From WHSW01 sp963759295 (GTDB lineage: Bacteria > Actinomycetota > Thermoleophilia > Solirubrobacterales > 70-9), in contig CAVWYT010000010.1 of NCBI GenBank assembly GCA_963759295.1, positions 124,001 to 188,000 of the forward strand: 64,000 bases of DNA, given 5' to 3'. The position numbers and the translations under genes are program-made. The notes below the pieces were generated by a model. That model ran no database searches, was not told the origin of the DNA, and saw nothing but the letters and a program-made list of their open reading frames with translations. Below are positions 38,299 through 52,465 of this stretch, one piece after another (positions within the stretch are counted from its first letter, which is position 1; every line of letters starts with the position of its first letter).

Positions 38299-42345
<4,047 letters not shown>

Positions 42346-42402
42346 GGCGGCCGGCGGGCGGTGGCCGCGGCCGCCCGATCGTGCAGAGCGTAAGCTCGGC
42401 GC

Positions 42403-43776
42403 GTGGCCGCCGAGGGAGGAAGCGAGATCCACGACTCGGTCCTCGAGCTGATCGGCGAGACGCCGATCGTCCGGCTCTCGCGCCTCGACCCAGAGCTGCG
42501 CACGACCCTGGTCGCCAAGGTCGAGTTCCTGAACCCGGGCGGCTCGGTGAAGGATCGCGCCGCGGTGGCGATGATCGAGGCGGCCGAGCGCGACGGCGAG
42601 CTGCGCCCGGGCGGGACGCTGGTCGAGCCCACCTCGGGCAACACCGGACTCGGGCTGGCGATGGTCGCGGCGCTGCGCGGCTACCGGGTGATCGCGGTGA
42701 TGCCCGACAAGATGAGCCGCGAGAAGATCGACACCCTGCGAGCCTTCGGCGCTGAGGTGGTCGTCTGCCCGACCGCCGTCGACCCCGACTCCCCGCAGTC
42801 CTACTACCGCGTCGCCGACCGGCTCACCGAGGAGATCGACGGCGCCGTGCAGCCCAACCAGTACTTCAACCAGGCCAATCCCGAGGCGCATTATCGGTCG
42901 ACCGGCCCCGAGCTGTGGCGCCAGTGCGGCGGCCGGATCACGCACGTGGTGATCGCGGTCGGCACCGGAGGGACGATCAGCGGCGTCGGGCGCTACCTGA
43001 AGGAGCAGGACTCCGCGATCGAGGTGATCGGGGCCGATCCGGAGGGCTCGATCTACTCGGGAGGGCCGGTGCACCCCTACCGGGTCGAGGGGATCGGCGA
43101 GGACTTCTGGCCCGAGAGCCTCCACCGCGACGTGATCGACCGCTACGTCACGGTCAGCGACCGCGACTCGTTCCTGCTCGCGCGGCGGCTGGTCGCGCGT
43201 GAGGGGATCTTCGCCGGCGGCTCGACCGGGACCGCGCTCTGCGCCGCGCTCGCCGTCGCCCGCGAGCTCGACGATCCCGAGGCGATGGTCGCGACGATCA
43301 TTCCGGACGGCGGCCGTCCCTACGTCTCCAAGGTCTTCAACGACTCATGGATGCGCGAGCACGGCTACCTCGGCGAGGCCGAGGGACAGACGGTCGGCGA
43401 GCTACTCGCTGCGCGCGCCGAGGCCGCCGGGATCCTCACCGTGCGCAGCCACGATCCGGTCGCCCGGGTGCTTGAGCTGATGCGTGAGCACGGCGTCTCC
43501 CAGGTCCCGGTGGTCTCCTCCGAGGACGAGCGCGCCTTCGTCGGCACCGTCTCCGAGCGCGGCCTGCTGATGGCCTCGGCCGACAGCCCCGGGATCCTCG
43601 GCGAGCCGGTCACCGAGGTGCTCGAACCGCCGCTGCCCGAGCTCTCCAGCCACGACCCTGCCGACGATGCGGTCCGGATGCTCCGCCAGGACGCGCGGGC
43701 GCTGGTCGTGCTCGAGCAGGGTCGGCCCGTCGGCGTGCTGACCGCGGTCGATCTCGTCGAGGCGCTGAACAGGTGA
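42403..43776 (+). CDS. Cystathionine beta-synthase (PLP fold plus CBS domain pair)
   Basis: 457 residues, GTG start. The PLP domain has the Schiff-base Lys in EFLNPGGSVKDRAAVAM, the substrate loop EPTSGNTGLGLAM and the phosphate-binding GTGGTISGVGRYLKEQ. The C-terminal 130 residues form two CBS motifs (ILTVRSHDPVARVLELMREHGVSQVPVV and LSSHDPADDAVRMLRQDARALVVL). It condenses serine or O-acetylserine with homocysteine. The adjoining cystathionine lyase gene points to reverse transsulfuration rather than plain cysteine synthesis. Lies unexpectedly between rpoC and rpsL. Confidence 0.85.
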   Translation: MAAEGGSEIHDSVLELIGETPIVRLSRLDPELRTTLVAKVEFLNPGGSVKDRAAVAMIEAAERDGELRPGGTLVEPTSGNTGLGLAMVAALRGYRVIAVMPDKMSREKIDTLRAFGAEVVVCPTAVDPDSPQSYYRVADRLTEEIDGAVQPNQYFNQANPEAHYRSTGPELWRQCGGRITHVVIAVGTGGTISGVGRYLKEQDSAIEVIGADPEGSIYSGGPVHPYRVEGIGEDFWPESLHRDVIDRYVTVSDRDSFLLARRLVAREGIFAGGSTGTALCAALAVARELDDPEAMVATIIPDGGRPYVSKVFNDSWMREHGYLGEAEGQTVGELLAARAEAAGILTVRSHDPVARVLELMREHGVSQVPVVSSEDERAFVGTVSERGLLMASADSPGILGEPVTEVLEPPLPELSSHDPADDAVRMLRQDARALVVLEQGRPVGVLTAVDLVEALNR

Positions 43777-43792
43777 GCGCGGAGCCACCATC

Positions 43793-44893
43793 GTGAGCCC
43801 CGAGCGCCACGAGCGGATCGAGACGCGGGTCGTGCACGCCGGGCTCGAGCCCGACCCGAGCTACGGCTCGGTGACCCCGCCGATCCACCAGACCTCGACC
43901 TTCGTCCAGCCGGCGCCCGGCGAGTTCGTGGACGACTTCGACTACTCGCGCTCCGCGAACCCAACCCGCAGCGCGCTGGAGCGCGCGCTCGGCGAGCTCG
44001 AGGGCGGCCACGCGAGCGCGTTCGCGAGCGGCATGGCCGCCACCCACGCGTTGCTGACCGCGGCGCTCGCCGCCGGCGACCACCTGATCCTTCCTCGCGA
44101 CCTCTACGGCGGCACCTTCCGGCTGGTCGACAAGGTGCTGGCGCGCTTCGGGCTCGCCTACGACCTCGTCGACCAGCGCCGGCTCGACGAGCTGCGCGCC
44201 GCGATCCGGCCGCAGACGCGCCTGATCTGGGTCGAGACGCCGACCAACCCGCTGCTCAACGTGATCGACCTCGAGGCGGTGGTCGCGGTCGCCGCCGAGG
44301 CCGCGGGGGAGATCATGGTCGTGGTCGACAACACCTTCGCGACCCCGATCGTCCAGCGGCCGCTCGAGGTCGGCGCGGACGCCGTCGTGCACTCGACCAC
44401 CAAGTACCTCGGCGGGCACTCCGACGTCGTCGGTGGGGCGGTGATCGCGGCCGACGAGGGCCTGCACGAGCGGGTGCGGTTCGTCCAGAACTCGGTCGGC
44501 GCCGTCCCCGGGCCGCTCGACTGCTTTCTCGTCCATCGCGGGATCCGCACCCTCGCGCTGCGGGTCGCCCAGCACACGGCCAACGGCCTCGCGATCAGCG
44601 AGTACCTGGAGGGCGCCCCAGGGGTCGAGGACGTGCGCTGGCCGGGCTTCGGGGGGATGGTCTCGTTCCGACACCCTGACGCGACCGCGATCGCGACCCG
44701 CACCCGGATCTTCTCGCTCGCCGAGTCGCTCGGCGGGGTCGAGTCGCTGATCGAGGTCCCGCAGGCGATGACCCACCAGTCCGTCGAGGGCTCCGACGCC
44801 GCGGTGCCGGCGGACCTCGTCCGCCTCTCCTGCGGGATCGAGGCCCCCGAGGACCTGATCGCCGACCTCGAGCGGGCGATCGGCGCCGGCTAG
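43793..44893 (+). CDS. Cystathionine gamma-lyase/synthase (Cys/Met metabolism PLP enzyme)
   Basis: 366 residues, GTG start 16 bases after the previous stop. The PLP Lys is in ADAVVHSTTKYLGGHSDVVGG; other family blocks are YSRSANPTRSALERALGELEGGHASAFASGMAA, VETPTNPLLNVIDL and SLGGVESLIEVPQAMTHQSV. Splits cystathionine to cysteine (or, in the reverse sense, makes it from O-acyl-homoserine). With the preceding cystathionine beta-synthase it forms a two-gene methionine-to-cysteine route. Its stop overlaps the end of a convergent small gene. Confidence 0.85.
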   Translation: MSPERHERIETRVVHAGLEPDPSYGSVTPPIHQTSTFVQPAPGEFVDDFDYSRSANPTRSALERALGELEGGHASAFASGMAATHALLTAALAAGDHLILPRDLYGGTFRLVDKVLARFGLAYDLVDQRRLDELRAAIRPQTRLIWVETPTNPLLNVIDLEAVVAVAAEAAGEIMVVVDNTFATPIVQRPLEVGADAVVHSTTKYLGGHSDVVGGAVIAADEGLHERVRFVQNSVGAVPGPLDCFLVHRGIRTLALRVAQHTANGLAISEYLEGAPGVEDVRWPGFGGMVSFRHPDATAIATRTRIFSLAESLGGVESLIEVPQAMTHQSVEGSDAAVPADLVRLSCGIEAPEDLIADLERAIGAG

Positions 44894-45214
44894 CGCTCCG
44901 CCGGCTCCGCCGAGCCCCGCTGCGTCGCCCGGGCGGCGGCCGCGCGCACCGGCGCGGGCGCAGTCAAGATGCGGGTTCGCCCGGCCGGGGGGCAGTCGGG
45001 GAGCGGGATCGCGTCCGGGCCGTGGTCGCCGCGGCGCGGGCCCTCGGGGCGTTTCGGCTCGCGCCGGAAGCGCCGGAAGCCGATGGTCCTCCTCGCCGCC
45101 GGCCGTTTCCGGCTCGGTGCTGGCGCGAAACGCCCACCAGATCAGATAGAGCAGCGCGAAGACGGGAATCTTCAAGACCACCATCAAGAACATGATCGGT
45201 ATCCAGCCGTCCAC
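44890..45214 (-). CDS. Small single-pass membrane protein, one frameshift
   Basis: Minus strand from an ATG at 45214. MDGWIPIMFLMVVLKIPVFALLYLIWWAFRASTEPET gives one N-terminal membrane helix. After a frame change near 45075 a Pro/Arg-rich tail (GFRRFRREPKRPEGPRRGDHGPDAIPLPDC) leads to a stop at 44890. About 107 residues. No known function; similar short helix-plus-basic-tail proteins are common in actinobacteria. The only frame break seen after 34.2 kb. Confidence 0.5.
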
Positions 45215-45248
45215 GGTCGAATCGCTCCTCGCGCCCCCGGGGGCAGGG

Positions 45249-45764
45249 TCAGTCCCGCCCTCGGCGCAGAGTGTAACCCTCGCGTGCCCAGCTCAGCAGG
45301 GCCTCGGTGTGGGCCTCGGTGATCCCGACGTCCGACTCCGTCGGGGCCAGCAGGGTCGGCGCCGGGCGCCCCCGAGCCCAGGCGTGGCAGCTGTCGTCGA
45401 GGGAGTCGTCGATCCAGGCGAGCGCGCGACCGGCGGCGTACTCCTCGAGGGCGTCGAGCTTCCAGTGCGCGGTGCCGAAGCGCGCCCGGCCGTCGAAGTG
45501 CAGGCAGGGCAGCTCGGAGGGGAGGCCGAGGATCAACGGCAGATGGTCGTTGGCGCGATCCTCCCAGCCGCTCGCCCAGATCAGCTCGTAGACCTCGGCG
45601 AGGCGCCGTAGCTGCGGCCCGGCGCGATCGGAGATGCAATGGGCGACGCCGTCGATCAGATGGAAGCGTCCCTCGACCTGCTCGATCGGCCCCTCGAAGC
45701 CGAACAGGCTGATCACGCCGTCGACGTCGACGGCGAGCACCGGACGCTGTCCCGGGTCGGTCAC
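45249..45764 (-). CDS. HAD-superfamily protein of the Swiss-Army-Knife RNA-repair type
   Basis: 171 residues, intact. Motif I DVDGVISLFGF, a Trp-rich ELIWASGWEDRANDHLP with the motif II Ser, and the motif IV-like ALAWIDDSLDDSCHAWA match small HAD proteins (HAD_SAK group). Probably a metal-dependent phosphatase; the substrate cannot be deduced. Divergent from rpsL with 41 bases between start codons. Confidence 0.7.
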   Translation of the reverse strand: MTDPGQRPVLAVDVDGVISLFGFEGPIEQVEGRFHLIDGVAHCISDRAGPQLRRLAEVYELIWASGWEDRANDHLPLILGLPSELPCLHFDGRARFGTAHWKLDALEEYAAGRALAWIDDSLDDSCHAWARGRPAPTLLAPTESDVGITEAHTEALLSWAREGYTLRRGRD

Positions 45765-45805
45765 CGGCGCAGCGTAGCGACGACACCCTGCTATCTTCCG
45801 CCGCC

Positions 45806-46198
45806 GTGCCGAGCACCAATCAGCTGATCCGTAAGGGGCGAAAGCCCCCGCAGAAGAAGGTGGCGACCCCGGGGCTGAAGTCCGGCCAGGGCCGCAAGCG
45901 CCGGATCGCCGCCCCGCAGCGCCGCGGCGTCTGCACGCGCGTCTACACGGCGACGCCGAAGAAGCCGAACTCCGCGCTTCGCAAGGTCGCCCGCGTGCGG
46001 CTCACCAACGGGATGGAGGTCACCTGCTACATCCCGGGCGAGGGCCACAACCTTCAGGAGCATTCGGTCGTGCTCGTCCGCGGCGGTCGCGTCAAGGACC
46101 TCCCGGGCGTTCGCTACAAGGTGATCCGCGGCACGCTCGACGCCTCCGGCGTATCGGACCGCAAGCAGGCGCGCTCCCAGTACGGCGTCAAGAAGTAG
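45806..46198 (+). CDS. rpsL: Ribosomal protein S12
   Basis: 130 residues, GTG start. Contains TATPKKPNSALRKVARVRLTNG and RGGRVKDLPGVRYKVIRG, with both lysines linked to streptomycin sensitivity. Between the N-terminal KKVATPGLK and QRRGVC there are about a dozen extra residues (SGQGRKRRIAAP) compared with E. coli S12. A TATCTT box at 45792-45797 lies just before the start. Confidence 0.95.
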   Translation: MPSTNQLIRKGRKPPQKKVATPGLKSGQGRKRRIAAPQRRGVCTRVYTATPKKPNSALRKVARVRLTNGMEVTCYIPGEGHNLQEHSVVLVRGGRVKDLPGVRYKVIRGTLDASGVSDRKQARSQYGVKK

Positions 46199-46200
46199 CC

Positions 46201-46671
46201 GTGCCGCGCCGCGCCAGAGCAGCCATCCGCCCGGTCGACGTCGACCCCGTGTACCGGAACCGGCTCGTCCAGCAGCTGATCAACAAGGTCATGCACGACG
46301 GCAAGAAGTCGATCGCCGAGCAGATCGTCTACGACGCGCTCGCGGTCATCGGCGAGCGCAGCGGTCGTCCGCCGGTCGATGTTCTCGAGGACTCGATCAA
46401 GGAGCTCACGCCGGTGCTCGAGGTCAAGTCCCGCCGGGTCGGCGGCGCCACCTATCAGGTGCCGGTCGAGGTTCCCGGGCGCCGCGCCCGCACCCTCGCC
46501 GTCCGCTGGCTGGTCGGCTTCGCGCGCAACCGGCGCGAGAAGTCGATGGCCGAGCGACTCGCGAACGAGATCATGGACTCGATCTCCCAGCAGGGCGGCG
46601 CCTGGAAGCGCAAGGACGACGTGTACCGCATGGCGCAGGCCAACAAGGCCTTCGCCCACTACCGCTGGTAG
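46201..46671 (+). CDS. rpsG: Ribosomal protein S7
   Basis: 156 residues, GTG start two bases after rpsL. VDPVYRNRLVQQLINKVMHDGKKSIAEQIVYDAL, GGATYQVPVEVPGRRARTLAVRWLVGFARNRREKSMAERLANEIMDS and a C-terminal NKAFAHYRW. Nucleates the 30S head. The usual neighbour fusA is 1.9 kb away. Confidence 0.95.
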   Translation: MPRRARAAIRPVDVDPVYRNRLVQQLINKVMHDGKKSIAEQIVYDALAVIGERSGRPPVDVLEDSIKELTPVLEVKSRRVGGATYQVPVEVPGRRARTLAVRWLVGFARNRREKSMAERLANEIMDSISQQGGAWKRKDDVYRMAQANKAFAHYRW

Positions 46672-46688
46672 CCGGCCGCTCGGCGGCG

Positions 46689-47312
46689 TCAGCCGCGTGT
46701 CCGCGCCCTGATGCTGCGCAGGCGCCGCTTCGGCGACTCGGCGCTCACGGTCCCGGGCGCCTCGGGGCGCGAGCCCGGGGCGTTGTCGCCGTCGGGGCTC
46801 GCCGGCCTGCCCGGCTCGCCGGGGCGCGCGCGCCTCGGCGGCCGCAGCCCGGCGAGCTGTTCCGGGGTCAGGGTGGCGAGCGCGATTCCGGTCACCGCGA
46901 GCGCGAGCGCGCCGACCAGCTCCATCCAGAAACCGCCCTGCGGCACGGCCTCGGCGTCGAAGAACGACGACTGGCCCGCGGAGCCGCAGGCCTCGCTCAG
47001 CGATCCGGTCGCGTTGACGACGCGCAGGTCGCTGATCAAGAAGATCAGCAGCGCCAGCACCCCGACCACGGCAACCGAGATCGCCGCCGGCTTCGAGCTC
47101 CCGTAGACCGCGAACAGCGTCGCCGCCACGGCGAAGCCGGCGAGCACCATCTGGGCGTTCGAGTGCCGATCGGCGGCGCCCTGGGAGCAGAGCGCCTCGC
47201 CGCCAGGGGGAATGAACTCGAACATCGTCATCAGCTCGGAGGCGAACAAGCACGCGGCCGCGACGATGCAGGCCACCGGCAACAGGCGCGTCAACGGTCC
47301 AACTTCGTTCAC
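46689..47312 (-). CDS. Predicted four-helix membrane protein
   Basis: GTG at 47312 on the minus strand, about 207 residues. Helices: TRLLPVACIVAAACLFASELMTMF, NAQMVLAGFAVAATLFAVYG, AISVAVVGVLALLIFLISDL and WMELVGALALAVTGIALATL. Two extracellular cysteines lie in EALCSQGAADRHSN and SEACGSAGQ. A basic, Pro-rich cytoplasmic tail ends at 46689. Start overlaps the end of the upstream minus-strand gene by four bases, so the pair is an operon. Function unknown. Confidence 0.65.
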   Translation of the reverse strand: MNEVGPLTRLLPVACIVAAACLFASELMTMFEFIPPGGEALCSQGAADRHSNAQMVLAGFAVAATLFAVYGSSKPAAISVAVVGVLALLIFLISDLRVVNATGSLSEACGSAGQSSFFDAEAVPQGGFWMELVGALALAVTGIALATLTPEQLAGLRPPRRARPGEPGRPASPDGDNAPGSRPEAPGTVSAESPKRRLRSIRARTRG

Positions 47313-48337
47313 GTCCCCGCCCCCTGCACCTTGCGCTTCCCTCGGCTCGCAGGCGGCAGCTTGCGGGCGCGCTCGAGACCGCGGGCCGCGCCGCGCCGAC
47401 CGCGGGCCACGCCGCCACGGGCCCCGGCCCTCGCCCTGTCGATCAGACGCTCGATGACCGCGTCGGGGCGGCTCGGAGCGGTGCGCGCCGGAGCCGGACG
47501 CAGGTAGGCGGGCAGCATCAGCCCGCAGGCGATGAGCACCGAGCCGGCGACGATCTGCAGCCAGAAGCCCTCGAGCAGGCTCGCACTGGCGCCTTCGTAC
47601 GCGACCGCGGCCTCGCCCTCGTCGAGGCCCTTGGGAGCGTCGACGATGACGCTGATCGCGATCGCGACGATCCCGACCACGATCAGCAGCCGCGCCGCAC
47701 CCGGTCTGCGGACCACGCCGAAGCCGAGCGCGGCGAGCCCCGCTGCGGCCAGCGGCAGCATCGCCCATCCGTGCGCTTCGCCCGCGGCGGCCGTCTCGAC
47801 CTCCGGTGCCGGGACGACGACCTGGATGTCACCCGAGTAGGCGTCGTTGCCGACGCTGACCGAGCGGTAGTCGAGCCACTGCGAGATCGCGAGCGCGACC
47901 AGCGCAACGAGCGCGACGGCGACGACGGCCCGGGCCGGCGTCAGGTAGCGCTCGGCGAGCCGCAGCGCAGCACCTGCGACGGCGAGCGCGGCGATCAGCG
48001 CCGGGCGGACGCCGCGACGCCAGCCGGCCAGCACGACCGCGCCTGCCACTTCGGCGACCGCGATCCACAGCTGCGCCGGGATCACCAGCAGCTCGCGGCC
48101 GAGCTTGATCAGCTCGGTGAGCACGGTGGTGGCGGTGGCGCGAAGCTTCGCAGCGTCCTTCGCCGCACCCCGCTTCGCCTTGGCGCTCGAGCTCGCGGCG
48201 TGGGCCTCGGCACGCGCGGCGCGCTGCTCGGCCTTGGCGGCGAGCTTCTCGGCCCTCGCGGCGCGCTCGGCGCGGCGTCGCTCGCGCGCCTCCGGGGTGT
48301 CCTCGGACCCCTGCTTGGGCCGGCGCGGAAATCTCAT
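47309..48337 (-). CDS. Predicted membrane protein with coiled-coil-like basic N-terminus
   Basis: 342 residues, intact. An Ala/Lys/Arg/Glu-rich N-terminal region of about 65 residues (EARERRRAERAARAEKLAAKAEQRAARAE) is likely helical. Helices at WIAVAEVAGAVVLAGW, ALIAALAVAGAALRL, AVVAVALVALVALAISQWL, MLPLAAAGLAALGFGVV, LLIVVGIVAIAISVIV and LQIVAGSVLIACGLMLP follow, then a basic C-terminus. It shares overall topology (FWLQIVAGSVLIACG versus FWMELVGALALAVTG near the end) with the gene it overlaps, suggesting old duplication. Function unknown. Confidence 0.65.
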   Translation of the reverse strand: MRFPRRPKQGSEDTPEARERRRAERAARAEKLAAKAEQRAARAEAHAASSSAKAKRGAAKDAAKLRATATTVLTELIKLGRELLVIPAQLWIAVAEVAGAVVLAGWRRGVRPALIAALAVAGAALRLAERYLTPARAVVAVALVALVALAISQWLDYRSVSVGNDAYSGDIQVVVPAPEVETAAAGEAHGWAMLPLAAAGLAALGFGVVRRPGAARLLIVVGIVAIAISVIVDAPKGLDEGEAAVAYEGASASLLEGFWLQIVAGSVLIACGLMLPAYLRPAPARTAPSRPDAVIERLIDRARAGARGGVARGRRGAARGLERARKLPPASRGKRKVQGAGT

Positions 48338-48368
48338 TCAGGCCTCCGGGCGACGAGGGGGCCTCTGC

Positions 48369-48374
48369 TATAGT
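48369..48374 (+). promoter_or_regulatory. -10 box of fusA
   Basis: TATAGT lies between the divergent membrane-protein gene and fusA, 232 bases before the fusA ATG, without a clear -35. It leaves a leader of about 225 bases with a tiny reading frame and a hairpin. Confidence 0.45.
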
Positions 48375-48428
48375 CGTGCGTCGCTCGCGGCCGAATCGAA
48401 CCCGGCTCGTGAGCGGAGATTCCCTTCC

Positions 48429-48449
48429 ATGGAGAGCCGCACGACATAG
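48429..48449 (+). CDS. Possible six-codon leader peptide before fusA
   Basis: ATG-GAG-AGC-CGC-ACG-ACA-TAG (MESRTT) lies between the fusA promoter candidate and the attenuator-like hairpin, 33 bases before the hairpin. It has no obvious Shine-Dalgarno sequence and may not be translated. Confidence 0.25.
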   Translation: MESRTT

Positions 48450-48481
48450 GGCGTTCCGGGCTAGATGGCGGTCATGCGCTC

Positions 48482-48502
48482 AGGCCCGCAAGGGCCTTTT
48501 TT
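48482..48502 (+). terminator. Hairpin with T-run in the fusA leader (probable attenuator)
   Basis: AGGCCC (48482-48487), loop GCAA, GGGCCT (48492-48497), then a run of T to 48502. No plus-strand gene ends nearby (rpsG stops 1.8 kb upstream), so it acts on transcripts entering fusA. Confidence 0.6.
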
Positions 48503-48606
48503 GTGCGCTGAAACCGTTCCTCCGGCCGGCTTCGTCTCCTCCTCGCGACGGGTGCTTAACCGAGGCTCAACCTACAGCAACCTAGACCACAAACCTTAAG
48601 CGAGAC

Positions 48607-50721
<2,115 letters not shown>

Positions 50722-50794
50722 ATTCTGTAATTCTTCCGGGGTTGCCCGGAGACGAGACTTGAGAACCGAGAACAGAAGGAGCTAAAGGAAAGAG

Positions 50795-51979
50795 ATGGCG
50801 GAGAAGTTCGATCGCAGCAAGCCGCACGTCAACGTCGGCACGATCGGTCACATCGACCACGGCAAGACGACGCTGACCGCGGCGATCACCAAGGTGCTCG
50901 CCGAGCAGGGCGGTGCCGAGGCGAAGTCGTTCGAGGAGATCGACAACGCTCCGGAGGAGAAGGAGCGCGGGATCACGATCGCCACCTCGCACGTCGAGTA
51001 TCAGACCGAGAACCGGCACTACGCACACGTCGACTGCCCCGGGCACGCGGATTACGTCAAGAACATGATCACCGGCGCCGCGCAGATGGACGGCGCGATC
51101 CTCGTCGTCTCCGCCGCCGACGGGCCGATGCCGCAGACGCGTGAGCACATCCTGCTCGCCCGCCAGGTGAACGTTCCCTACGTCGTCGTCTACCTCAACA
51201 AGACCGACATGGTCGACGACGAGGAGATCATCGAGCTGGTCGAGGAGGAGGTCAAGGACCTGCTCAAGGAGTACGACTTCCCCGGCGACGAAACGCCGAT
51301 CATCAAGGGCTCGGCGCTGAAGGCGCTGGAGGGCGACGAGGAGGCGAAGAAGTCGATCCTCGAGCTGGCCGAGGCGCTCGACACCTACATCCCCGAGCCC
51401 GAGCGCGACCTCGACAAGCCGTTCTTGATGCCGGTCGAGGACATCATGACGATCACCGGCCGCGGCACCGTCGCCACCGGCCGGATCGAGCAGGGGATCG
51501 TCAACGTCGGCGACGAGGTCGAGATCGTCGGCATCCATCCCGAGGTCGCCAAGACGGTGGTCACCGGGGTGCAGATGTTCCACAAGGACCTCGACCGCGG
51601 CCAGGCCGGCGACAACGCCGGGTGCCTGCTGCGCGGGACCAAGCGCGAGGAGATCGAGCGCGGCCAGGTGCTCTGCAAGCCCGGCTCGATCACCCCGCAC
51701 ACCAAGTTCAAGTCGGAGGTCTACTGCCTGAAGAAGGAGGAGGGCGGCCGTCACACGCCGTTCTTCTCGGGCTACCGCCCGCAGTTCTACTTCCGGACGA
51801 CGGACGTCACCGGGGTCGCCAACCTGCCCGAGGGCACGGAGATGGTGATGCCGGGCGACAACGTCGAGATGACGATCGAGCTGATCCAGCCGATCGCCAT
51901 GGACCAGGGCCTTCGGTTCGCGATCCGCGAGGGCGGCCGCACCGTCGGTTCGGGAGTCGTGACCGAGATCATCGAGTAG
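50795..51979 (+). CDS. tuf: Elongation factor Tu
   Basis: 394 residues, intact, with AAGGAG-like purines ahead of the ATG. G1 GHIDHGKTTLT, switch II DCPGHADYVKNMITGAAQMD, NKTDMVDD (Thr where Cys is usual) and GSALKALEG. Domains II and III are complete, ending GSGVVTEIIE. Delivers aminoacyl-tRNA. Followed by a strong terminator. Confidence 0.97.
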   Translation: MAEKFDRSKPHVNVGTIGHIDHGKTTLTAAITKVLAEQGGAEAKSFEEIDNAPEEKERGITIATSHVEYQTENRHYAHVDCPGHADYVKNMITGAAQMDGAILVVSAADGPMPQTREHILLARQVNVPYVVVYLNKTDMVDDEEIIELVEEEVKDLLKEYDFPGDETPIIKGSALKALEGDEEAKKSILELAEALDTYIPEPERDLDKPFLMPVEDIMTITGRGTVATGRIEQGIVNVGDEVEIVGIHPEVAKTVVTGVQMFHKDLDRGQAGDNAGCLLRGTKREEIERGQVLCKPGSITPHTKFKSEVYCLKKEEGGRHTPFFSGYRPQFYFRTTDVTGVANLPEGTEMVMPGDNVEMTIELIQPIAMDQGLRFAIREGGRTVGSGVVTEIIE

Positions 51980-51986
51980 CGACTGA

Positions 51987-52014
51987 AGAGGCCGGTCGAG
52001 CGACCGGCCTCTTT
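51987..52014 (+). terminator. Intrinsic terminator after tuf
   Basis: Perfect 11-base arms AGAGGCCGGTC (51987-51997) and GACCGGCCTCT (52002-52012) with loop GAGC, followed by TTT. Lies eight bases after the EF-Tu stop and separates the str and S10 operons. Confidence 0.8.
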
Positions 52015-52059
52015 GCGGTCGGCGCCAGCCGCCCGCAACGAGAAACGTCAGATACGACC

Positions 52060-52094
52060 GGGGCGCTGTCCCCCTTTTGGACGGCGCCCCTTTT
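52060..52094 (+). terminator. Hairpin with T-run in the S10-operon leader (probable attenuator)
   Basis: GGGGCGCTGTCC (52060-52071) can pair with GGACGGCGCCCC (52079-52090), with one mismatch region and a seven-base loop, followed by TTTT. It lies 32 bases before rpsJ and after the tuf terminator, so it belongs to the S10 leader. In other bacteria L4 controls this operon at a leader hairpin. Confidence 0.6.
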
Positions 52095-52125
52095 GCGCCC
52101 ACAGATCGCAGGAAAGAAAAACCAA

Positions 52126-52446
52126 GTGGCAACGCTCGCGACAAACAAGATCCGCATCCGCCTCAAGGCGTACGACCACGACGCGATCGATCGCGCGGCG
52201 CGCGAGATCGTCGAGACGGCTCAACGCACCGGCGCCTCGGTGTCGGGGCCGGTGCCGCTGCCGACGGACCGCAACATCTACTGCGTGATCCGCTCGCCGT
52301 TCAAGGACAAGGACTCGCGTGAGCACTTCGAGATCCGCACCCACAAGCGGCTGATCGACATCCATCAGCCGACCCCGAAGACGATCGACTCCCTGCAGCG
52401 CCTCGACGCGCTCCCCGCCGGCGTCGACATCGAAATCAAGATCTGA
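52126..52446 (+). CDS. rpsJ: Ribosomal protein S10
   Basis: 106 residues, GTG start with GGAAAG upstream. KIRIRLKAYDHDAIDRAAREIVETAQRTGASVSGPVPLPT and a C-terminal RLDALPAGVDIEIKI. First gene of the S10-spc series; also a NusG/NusB partner. Confidence 0.95.
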   Translation: MATLATNKIRIRLKAYDHDAIDRAAREIVETAQRTGASVSGPVPLPTDRNIYCVIRSPFKDKDSREHFEIRTHKRLIDIHQPTPKTIDSLQRLDALPAGVDIEIKI

Positions 52447-52465
52447 TCCCAGCAACGAATCCCCA

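Noticed and set aside
45016..45110. Continuation of the small membrane protein into the long 534-codon minus-strand frame
   Set aside because: That frame becomes the shadow of the cystathionine lyase gene; the alternative frame gives a short basic tail and a stop that just overlaps the lyase stop.
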